Both the position numbers and the translations under genes were made by a program. The notes beneath the pieces were generated by a model. The model ran no database searches. It was given only the letters and a program-made list of their open reading frames with translations, and was not told the origin of the DNA. A DNA stretch of 10,791 nucleotides from BS750m-G62 sp046483505 (GTDB taxonomy: Bacteria; Planctomycetota; Phycisphaerae; FEN-1346): NCBI GenBank assembly GCA_046483505.1, contig JAWODB010000139.1, positions 1 to 10,791 of the forward strand, read 5' to 3'. Below, in pieces: positions 6,769 to 10,791 of the stretch. The stretch's first letter is position 1. Every line of letters begins with the position of its first letter.

Positions 6769-6792
6769 CCCGGCCGGTCTTGCCCGGCCGGG
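6769..6792. repeat. Long imperfect hairpin at the 3' end of pfp
   Basis: About 11 paired positions around a central TT (6780-6781), with one mismatch (T6778 against C6783). Its core GCCGGTC-TT-GCCCGGC is one base away from the family A copy 1 core, but the flanks differ from TTAGCC/GCGT. It lies 24 bases past the pfp stop codon and may help end pfp transcripts. Confidence 0.55.
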
Positions 6793-6815
6793 AGGACCGG
6801 GTCAACCGCCTCGGC

Positions 6816-8030
6816 CTACACCAGCGACGCGGCGTCCGGGATGCCGCCCGTCAGCGGCAGGCAGTAGTCGACGAACGAGGGGCGGATGTCGTTGCCGCCG
6901 GTCGCGATGTACTTCTTCGGCACCTCGCGGTTCTTGCCGGCCACGCGCTTCAGCGGGATCAACTCGGTGTAGGACGCGTACTTCTTGGTCTCTTTGCGCT
7001 TGATGGCGACGGACCCGTCCTTGCCCTGGCAGGCGTAGCGGACGGCGGCGCGGCCGACCTCGCGGGCCTCGCGCTGGTCCACCGGGCTGGCGAAGCCGGG
7101 GAACGACCGCTGGAGGTACCCGAACGTGTCGCCGCGCACCCGCGTCACGTTCAGGCTCGAGAGGCCGTCCTTGATGCGCATGGTCAGGTAGTCGGCCAGG
7201 GCGCCCGTGCCGGAGAGTTGGAAGTGCCCGAACGCGTCGCCGGCGACGTCGGCGTCGGAGGTCTCGGCGAGTTTCTTGGCCCAGAGTTTGCCATTGTTAT
7301 CGCGGATGCCCTCGCTGACGGCGATGACCGCCCGGCCGTGCTCCATCACCACGCCCCGCGCGTCCTTCAGGAACTGCGTGATGCTGAAGGGCACCTCGGG
7401 CAGGTAGATGAGGTGCGGCCCGTCGCCGTCCTGGCGGCGGGCCAGGACGGAGGCGGCGGTCAGCCAGCCGGCGTCGCGGCCCATGATGACGTCCACCTTC
7501 ACGCCGGGGATGCTCCGGTTGTCCATGTCGTCGCCGCGCACGGCGCTCGCCACGAACCGGGCCGCGCTGCCGAAGCCCGGCGTGTGGTCGCTGCCCACGA
7601 GATTATTATCGATGGTTTTTGGAATGTGGATGCACCGCATCTCGTAGCCTTCGCGGTCGGCCATGCCGGCAATGATGTCCGTCGACTTGGCCGAGTCGTC
7701 GCCGCCGATGTAAAAGTAGTACCGCACGTTGTGTTTCTGGAGCACGTCGAGGATGGCCGCACAGTCGGCCTCGTCGGGCTTGTGGCGGCAGGAGCCGAGG
7801 GCGGCCGAGGGGCTGTCGGCGACGGCGTCGAGCGTTTTGCGGCCGGTGCGCGTCAGGTCCTTGAACGCCTCGCGCATCATGCCCTCGGTGCCGTGGACCG
7901 CCCCGAGGATTCTCTTGATCGGTTTGTGCTTGCGGGCCTCTTCGACGGCCCCGACGAGGCTCTGGTTGATGACGACGGTGGGCCCGCCGCTCTGGCCGAT
8001 GCAGGCGTTGCCTTCGAGTGTGGCTGCCAC
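6816..8030 (-). CDS. pfp: Pyrophosphate-dependent 6-phosphofructokinase
   Basis: Interconverts fructose 6-phosphate and fructose 1,6-bisphosphate with pyrophosphate as phosphoryl donor; unlike the ATP enzyme it is reversible and can serve glycolysis and gluconeogenesis. It is 404 residues, one PFK domain. It opens with the phosphate-binding loop GQSGGPT (12-18), then HGTEG, then GGDDS at 109-113. Asp at 112, where ATP-type enzymes have Gly, together with Lys in PKTIDNN (K138), is the known signature of PPi dependence. The catalytic base is D141, and MGRDAGW at 183-189 is the substrate-binding motif. The start is GTG with AAGGAG about 7 bases upstream; a perfect TTGACA -35 box lies further upstream. 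It is monocistronic, convergent with hisB and divergent from the DUF1846 gene. Confidence 0.93.
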   Translation of the reverse strand: MAATLEGNACIGQSGGPTVVINQSLVGAVEEARKHKPIKRILGAVHGTEGMMREAFKDLTRTGRKTLDAVADSPSAALGSCRHKPDEADCAAILDVLQKHNVRYYFYIGGDDSAKSTDIIAGMADREGYEMRCIHIPKTIDNNLVGSDHTPGFGSAARFVASAVRGDDMDNRSIPGVKVDVIMGRDAGWLTAASVLARRQDGDGPHLIYLPEVPFSITQFLKDARGVVMEHGRAVIAVSEGIRDNNGKLWAKKLAETSDADVAGDAFGHFQLSGTGALADYLTMRIKDGLSSLNVTRVRGDTFGYLQRSFPGFASPVDQREAREVGRAAVRYACQGKDGSVAIKRKETKKYASYTELIPLKRVAGKNREVPKKYIATGGNDIRPSFVDYCLPLTGGIPDAASLV

Positions 8031-8084
8031 GACGGTCTCCTTCGGTGCACGTATGCTGCGGAATCTTCCCCCGCTGAGCCGCGG

Positions 8085-8113
8085 TATCTTGCCAGCCGCG
8101 GGCGGAATGTCAA
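8085..8113 (-). promoter_or_regulatory. Probable promoter of pfp
   Basis: On the minus strand a perfect TTGACA (8113-8108) is followed after 17 bases by AAGATA (8090-8085). The -35 box is ideal and the -10 box weak; a slightly longer spacing gives GATACC. Transcription would start near 8078, about 48 bases before the GTG start codon. Confidence 0.52.
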
Positions 8114-8150
8114 GGGTTTTGAGGCGGGCGCGCGGCAGAGCAGCGCGTCT

Positions 8151-8185
8151 CCCTCTCCCTGGACGGGAGGGATGGGGGGAGGGTG
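8151..8185. repeat. Imperfect C-rich/G-rich palindrome
   Basis: A CCCTCTCCC stretch is followed a few bases later by GGGAGGGA and a further G-rich run up to 8185. The two halves pair with one bulge. Similar palindromes are common between genes of GC-rich bacteria; only one copy is present here, so family membership is inferred. The G-runs could also form a quadruplex. Confidence 0.4.
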
Positions 8186-8196
8186 GTGCGGCTCGG

Positions 8197-8228
8197 AGTA
8201 ACGCAGTGACGCAGTAACGCCGTGACGA
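8197..8228 (+). repeat. Short tandem repeat, four 8-base units
   Basis: AGTAACGC, AGTGACGC, AGTAACGC and CGTGACGA in tandem. The AGTAACG core appears again in the tandem repeat at 10027-10050. A slippage-prone microsatellite in a promoter gap; no function can be assigned. Confidence 0.6.
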
Positions 8229-8260
8229 AGGCGCGGCCGAGTAACGTTCAACGTCCCGTT

Positions 8261-8288
8261 GCGCGGTGGGTACGGAGACCCACCGCGC
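8261..8288 (+). repeat. Family B palindromic repeat, copy 4
   Basis: Stem GCGCGGTGGGT / ACCCACCGCGC with loop ACGGAG. Compared with the copy at 4843 a C-G pair has become T-A: both partners changed and the loop is identical. It lies 27 bases upstream of the DUF1846 -35 box, hence outside the predicted transcript. Confidence 0.8.
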
Positions 8289-8315
8289 TCATTCGTGGAG
8301 TCGCCGGCCGTTTCC

Positions 8316-8344
8316 TTGCACGTCGCGGCGCGGCCGGGTAGCAT
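8316..8344 (+). promoter_or_regulatory. Probable promoter of the DUF1846 gene
   Basis: TTGCAC (8316-8321), a 17-base spacer and TAGCAT (8339-8344), with four matches to each consensus box. The predicted start near 8351 leaves a leader of about 52 bases before the ATG at 8403. The longer in-frame start near 8259 would lie upstream of this promoter. Confidence 0.58.
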
Positions 8345-8402
8345 GGCCGCCCGAGGCCACGCACCGGCGCGGGTCCGCCCGCGCCCCGGAAGGGACACGA
8401 CC

Positions 8403-10019
8403 ATGCCCGACGCCCGTCCGCGCTCCGACACCGCCCCCGCCCCCGCCGCGGCGGACCCTGCGGCAGGCACGACCGCCGCCGAGGCCGCAAATGCTCCGGC
8501 CGCCGCCGGCCCCGTCGGCTTCGACAACGAGCAGTACCTCGGCGAGCAGACGCGGGCCATCCTCCAGCGCCTCGACCGCTTCGACAACAAACTGTACCTG
8601 GAGTTCGGCGGCAAACTGCTCTTCGACTTCCATGCCGCACGCGTCCTGCCGGGGTTCGACCCGAACGTCAAGATGCGGCTGCTGCGGGGCCTCCGCGACC
8701 GGGCCGGCATCATCCTCTGCATCTGGGCCGGCGACATCGAACGCAAGAAACTGCGGGCCGACTTCGGCATCACCTACGACGTCGACGCCATGAAACTCAT
8801 CGACGACCTGAGGGACTGGGGGCTGGAGATCACCGCCGTCGTCATCACCCGGTTCGACGAGCAGCCCGCCGCCGTCACCTTCAAGAGCAAACTCGAACAC
8901 TTCGGCATCCGGGTATACACCCACCGCGCCACGCCGGGTTACCCGACGGACGTGGACCGCATCGTCAGCGACGCCGGCTACGGGGCGAACCCGTACATCG
9001 AGACCGACAGCCCGCTCGTCGTCGTCACGGGCCCCGGGCCGGGCAGCGGCAAACTCGCCACGTGCCTGTCGCAACTGTACCACGATCACCGGCGGGGCAC
9101 GCGGTCCGGGTATGCCAAGTTCGAGACGTTCCCCATCTGGAACCTGCCGCTGAAGCATCCCGTGAACGTGGCGTACGAGGCGGCGACGGCCGACCTGGGC
9201 GACGTCAACCTTATCGACCCGTTCCACCTGGAGGCGTACGGCGAGACGGCCGTCAACTACAACCGCGACGTGGAGGCGTTCCCCGTGCTGCGGCGCATCC
9301 TGGCCCGCATCATGGGCCAGGCGGACCTGTACCGCTCGCCGACGGACATGGGGGTGAACCGGGCGGGGTTCGCCGTCGCCGACGACGCCGTCTGCCGCCA
9401 GGCCGCCCGCCAGGAAGTCATCCGACGCTACTTCCGCTACGCGTGCGAGCACGCCATGGGCTTCACGCCGGAGGCGACCGTCGACCGGTGCAAACTGCTG
9501 ATGGACGAACTTGACCTCGACCCGCTCCAGCGGCGCGTCGTCGGGCCGGCGCGCGAGGCCGCCGAAGACGCCCGCCGCCGCGGCAAAGGCAACAAGGGCA
9601 TGTTCTGCGGCGCGGCGGCGGAGTTGCCCGACGGCACCATCGTGACCGGCACGAACTCGCCGCTGATGCACGCGGCCAGCAGCCTCGTCCTGAACGCCAT
9701 CAAGCGCCTGGCGGGCATCCCGGACGCCATCCACCTGCTGGCCCCGCAGGTGCTGGAATCGATTGCCCGGATGAAGGACGACATCCTCTCCTCCAAGAGC
9801 GTGAGCCTGGACCTGGAGGAGGCGCTCATCGCCCTCTCCGTGAGCGCGTCGACGAATCCGACCGCCCAGATGGGAATGGATAAACTGGCGGCCTTGCGGG
9901 GCTGCGAGGTCCACCTGACCCACATTCCGCGCCCCGGCGACGAGACGGGCCTGAGGCGCCTCGGCGTCAACCTGACGACCGACCCGGCGTACTTCATGCG
10001 GGATCTGTGCCAGGCGTAG
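8403..10019 (+). CDS. DUF1846 / UPF0371 family protein, function unknown
   Basis: 538 residues, full-length match by eye to the DUF1846 (UPF0371) family, soluble proteins of about 500 residues with known folds but no established activity. Family landmarks are GFDNEQYLGEQT at about 38, LYLEFGGKLLFDFHAARVL, CIWAGDIERKKLRADFGITYD, a Walker-A-like GPGPGSGKLATCLSQLY (G210-K217), YAKFETFPIWNLPLKHP, VNYNRDVEAFPVL, SPTDMGVNRAGF, ARQEVIRRYF and SASTNPTAQ. The first 37 residues are an Ala/Pro-rich, apparently disordered extension that I do not recall from other members. The start is supported by GGAAGGG about 9 bases upstream and by a promoter. No signal peptide or membrane segment. It is alone in its transcript, divergent from pfp. 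The P-loop hints at nucleotide or phosphate binding, but this is inference. Confidence 0.9.
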   Translation: MPDARPRSDTAPAPAAADPAAGTTAAEAANAPAAAGPVGFDNEQYLGEQTRAILQRLDRFDNKLYLEFGGKLLFDFHAARVLPGFDPNVKMRLLRGLRDRAGIILCIWAGDIERKKLRADFGITYDVDAMKLIDDLRDWGLEITAVVITRFDEQPAAVTFKSKLEHFGIRVYTHRATPGYPTDVDRIVSDAGYGANPYIETDSPLVVVTGPGPGSGKLATCLSQLYHDHRRGTRSGYAKFETFPIWNLPLKHPVNVAYEAATADLGDVNLIDPFHLEAYGETAVNYNRDVEAFPVLRRILARIMGQADLYRSPTDMGVNRAGFAVADDAVCRQAARQEVIRRYFRYACEHAMGFTPEATVDRCKLLMDELDLDPLQRRVVGPAREAAEDARRRGKGNKGMFCGAAAELPDGTIVTGTNSPLMHAASSLVLNAIKRLAGIPDAIHLLAPQVLESIARMKDDILSSKSVSLDLEEALIALSVSASTNPTAQMGMDKLAALRGCEVHLTHIPRPGDETGLRRLGVNLTTDPAYFMRDLCQA

Positions 10020-10026
10020 GACGGCA

Positions 10027-10050
10027 AGTACCTGAGTACCTGAGTAACGA
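10027..10050 (+). repeat. Short tandem repeat, AGTACCTG units
   Basis: AGTACCTG twice, then the related AGTAACGA, beginning 8 bases after the DUF1846 stop codon. Similar in unit length and sequence to the repeat at 8197-8228 on the other side of the same gene. Confidence 0.55.
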
Positions 10051-10070
10051 CAAACGGCGACAGACGGGTG

Positions 10071-10096
10071 TTCGCCGCGGCGCTTGCGCCGCGCAC
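10071..10096 (+). repeat. Family A-like palindrome, subtype 2, copy 1
   Basis: TTCGCC, arm GCGGCGC, TT, arm GCGCCGC, GCAC: the same layout and arm length as family A, with related but not identical flanks. It lies 51 bases after the DUF1846 stop codon and could form the 3' end hairpin of that mRNA, though no T-tract follows. Confidence 0.7.
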
Positions 10097-10151
10097 AGGG
10101 CGTGTGCGTCGAATCGTCGCGAGGGGCTTCGCAGGTACAGAATCGCTTATG

Positions 10152-10177
10152 TTTGCCGCGGCGCTTGCGCCGCGCGC
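10152..10177 (+). repeat. Family A-like palindrome, subtype 2, copy 2
   Basis: TTTGCC, arm GCGGCGC, TT, arm GCGCCGC, GCGC. The hairpin is identical to the copy 81 bases upstream and in the same orientation. In one frame both read FAAALAPR, which creates an apparent coding extension upstream of the next gene; I regard that as a repeat artefact. Confidence 0.7.
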
Positions 10178-10195
10178 GCCGTGGATGTTTCGGTT

Positions 10196-10230
10196 TTTGA
10201 CTTTGGACTTCGGACTCTGGACTTTGGACT
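10196..10230 (+). repeat. Heptamer tandem repeat before the PQ-loop-like gene
   Basis: Five consecutive 7-base units: TTTGACT, TTGGACT, TCGGACT, CTGGACT, TTGGACT. Degenerate relatives (TTTGAAC, CTTGAAC, CTTGGAC) occur at 10630-10663 in the same place relative to the second gene copy. The repeat runs into the possible start codons of the gene. Confidence 0.65.
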
Positions 10231-10550
10231 CCGTCGTGATAGTTGCCGAGGTCTTCGAGGCGGGCATGCTCGTCTGTTTCGGCGTGGCGTGGCCGGTGGA
10301 CATCGTCCGCACGCTGCGGGTCCGGCGGACGGAGGGCAAGAGCGTCGGCTTCATGGCCCTCATCCTGGTGGGGTACCTGAGCGGCCTGACGGCCAAGGTC
10401 GTGCGGGCATGGGGCGCCTGGCCGGAAACCGTCACGGCCCTCTATGCCTTCAATGCCGTCATGGTCGCCGTCGACATCCGCCTGCCGCTGTACTTCCGCC
10501 GGCGGATACAACAAAACGGCATGCCTCACGCAAAGGCGCAAAGCCGCTAA
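10224..10550 (+). CDS. Small three-helix membrane protein, PQ-loop/SemiSWEET-like, copy 1
   Basis: About 108 residues with three probable membrane helices: IVAEVFEAGMLVCFGVAWPV, GFMALILVGYLSGLTAKVV and ETVTALYAFNAVMVAVDIRL. A conserved WPVDIVRTLRVRRTEGKS loop follows helix 1. The topology and the Pro in helix 1 before a basic loop resemble PQ-loop/SemiSWEET proteins, which dimerise to carry small solutes, but I cannot confirm family or substrate. The start is uncertain: TTG at 10224 is the only one alignable with the second copy (MDS...IVAEVF); GTG at 10236 and ATG at 10185 are alternatives, none with a good ribosome binding site. The last residues (HAKAQSR) and the stop codon are encoded by an intergenic 8-base repeat, so the original C-terminus was probably near YFRRR. 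A second copy follows directly. Confidence 0.62.
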   Translation: MDSVVIVAEVFEAGMLVCFGVAWPVDIVRTLRVRRTEGKSVGFMALILVGYLSGLTAKVVRAWGAWPETVTALYAFNAVMVAVDIRLPLYFRRRIQQNGMPHAKAQSR

Positions 10551-10567
10551 GACGGCAAACGGCAACG
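10528..10567 (+). repeat. 8-base tandem repeat overlapping a gene end
   Basis: ACGCAAAG, GCGCAAAG, CCGCTAAG, ACGGCAAA and CGGCAACG in tandem, increasingly degenerate. It supplies the last codons and the TAA (10548-10550) of the upstream gene. Repeats of the CGCAAAG type recur between genes of many environmental bacteria. Confidence 0.6.
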
Positions 10568-10595
10568 ACGGGAGACATAGAGAACGGCAACGACG
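10558..10595 (+). repeat. 13-base direct repeat
   Basis: AACGGCAACGACG occurs at 10558-10570 and again at 10583-10595, in the gap between the two PQ-loop-like gene copies. It overlaps the end of the 8-base repeat and probably arose by local slippage or duplication. Confidence 0.6.
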
Positions 10596-10602
10596 AGAAG
10601 CC

Positions 10603-10619
10603 ACGACCGTGGTCGTTTT
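10603..10619 (+). terminator. Small hairpin with T-run between gene copies
   Basis: ACGAC, loop CGTG, GTCGT, directly followed by TTT. The stem is only 5 bp (6 with a tight loop), so a weak intrinsic terminator at most. It is the only hairpin with a T-run after the first PQ-loop-like gene. Confidence 0.3.
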
Positions 10620-10657
10620 GGCTGTTTACTTTGAACCTTGAACCTGTGGTTCTGGCC

Positions 10658-10791
10658 TTGGACTCTCTAACGATTGTCGCTGAGGTTTTCGAAGCGGGCA
10701 TGCTCGTCTGTTTCGGCGTGGCGTGGCCGGTGGACATCGTGCGCACGCTGCGGGTTCGCCGGACGGAGGGCAAGAGCATCGGCTTTATGGC
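10658..10791 (+). CDS. PQ-loop/SemiSWEET-like membrane protein, copy 2 (cut by window end)
   Basis: Second copy of the small membrane protein gene, displaced 434 bases from the first. The visible 44 codons from TTG at 10658 cover helix 1 and the WPVDIVRTLRVRRTEGKS loop up to GFM. Over the last 100 or so bases it differs from copy 1 at about 8 positions, mostly silent; the only amino acid change after IVAEVF is V to I in GKS(V/I)GF. An alternative GTG start is at 10646. The 3' part lies beyond the window, so it cannot be told whether the copy is intact. Confidence 0.6.
   Translation, partial: MDSLTIVAEVFEAGMLVCFGVAWPVDIVRTLRVRRTEGKSIGFM

Larger units (their letters stand above)
6605..6815. 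other. Repeat-filled gap between convergent hisB and pfp
   Basis: 211 bases without a gene, almost entirely occupied by four palindromes: two family A copies in inverted orientation, one family B copy and one long imperfect hairpin next to the pfp stop codon. No T-tract follows any of them, so they are not classical intrinsic terminators, but several strong stems between two convergent genes could stop or trim transcripts from both sides. Confidence 0.7.
8031..8402. other. Divergent regulatory gap between pfp and the DUF1846 gene
   Basis: 372 bases without a gene. From left to right it holds the pfp ribosome binding site and promoter (minus strand), a purine/pyrimidine-biased imperfect palindrome at 8151-8185, four imperfect tandem 8-base units at 8197-8228, a family B palindrome at 8261-8288 and the promoter and leader of the DUF1846 gene (plus strand). 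The two promoters point away from each other about 200 bases apart, so shared control is possible but not shown. Confidence 0.7.

Noticed and set aside
8259..8402. Upstream extension of the DUF1846 protein
   Set aside because: It would cover a family B palindrome and the promoter; the ATG at 8403 has a ribosome binding site.
10068..10223. Coding sequence starting MFAAALAPR before the PQ-loop-like gene
   Set aside because: The frame is open only because it translates two palindromic repeats and the heptamer array; nothing comparable precedes copy 2.
8289..10604. A 771-codon open frame on the minus strand
   Set aside because: It lies opposite the DUF1846 gene, whose family match is unmistakable, and continues through non-coding repeats. 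Its translation is low in complexity with no motif; such frames arise from high GC at third codon positions.

Overview
This is a very GC-rich, densely coded bacterial window of housekeeping genes: iron-sulfur assembly, nucleotide and histidine biosynthesis, and glycolysis. NIF-type NifU/NifS without visible nitrogenase genes, a pyrophosphate-dependent phosphofructokinase, a DUF1846 protein, a lone PilZ protein and many short GC-rich palindromes between genes fit an anaerobic or facultative bacterium. Planctomycetota is my best guess, made from overall resemblance only; there is no marker gene to confirm it.

Left part (1-3312). On the minus strand, nifU and nifS form a two-gene operon with an 8-base overlap and a near-consensus sigma70-type promoter. 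nifS runs off the left edge just short of its expected end. Upstream, also on the minus strand, a small PilZ-domain gene ends in its own hairpin/T-tract terminator. Divergent from it, ndk lies on the plus strand behind its own promoter and is followed by two strong hairpins.

Middle (3407-6604). hisD, hisC and hisB follow a clear TTGAAT-N18-TATAAT promoter on the plus strand and encode three steps of histidine synthesis. hisC and hisB overlap by 4 bases. hisD and hisC are separated by 146 bases filled with palindromic repeats. The remaining his genes are not in the window.

Right part (6605-10791). A PPi-dependent 6-phosphofructokinase gene on the minus strand converges on hisB across a repeat-filled gap. 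It diverges from a DUF1846 gene across a 372-base gap that holds a promoter for each gene. The window ends in a tandem pair of nearly identical small three-helix membrane protein genes (PQ-loop/SemiSWEET-like), the second cut by the window edge, set among 7- and 8-base tandem repeats.

The most notable non-coding signal is two families of short palindromes scattered through the gaps. Family A is TTAGCC, a 7-base arm, TT, the complementary arm, then GCGT. Family B is an 11-base stem around a six-base loop (consensus ACGGAG). In both, the arms differ between copies by compensatory changes that keep the hairpin while loop and flanks stay constant. They occur singly and as inverted pairs 22-23 bases apart, like a REP/BIME system. 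No RNA gene, CRISPR array, insertion sequence or phage gene was seen.
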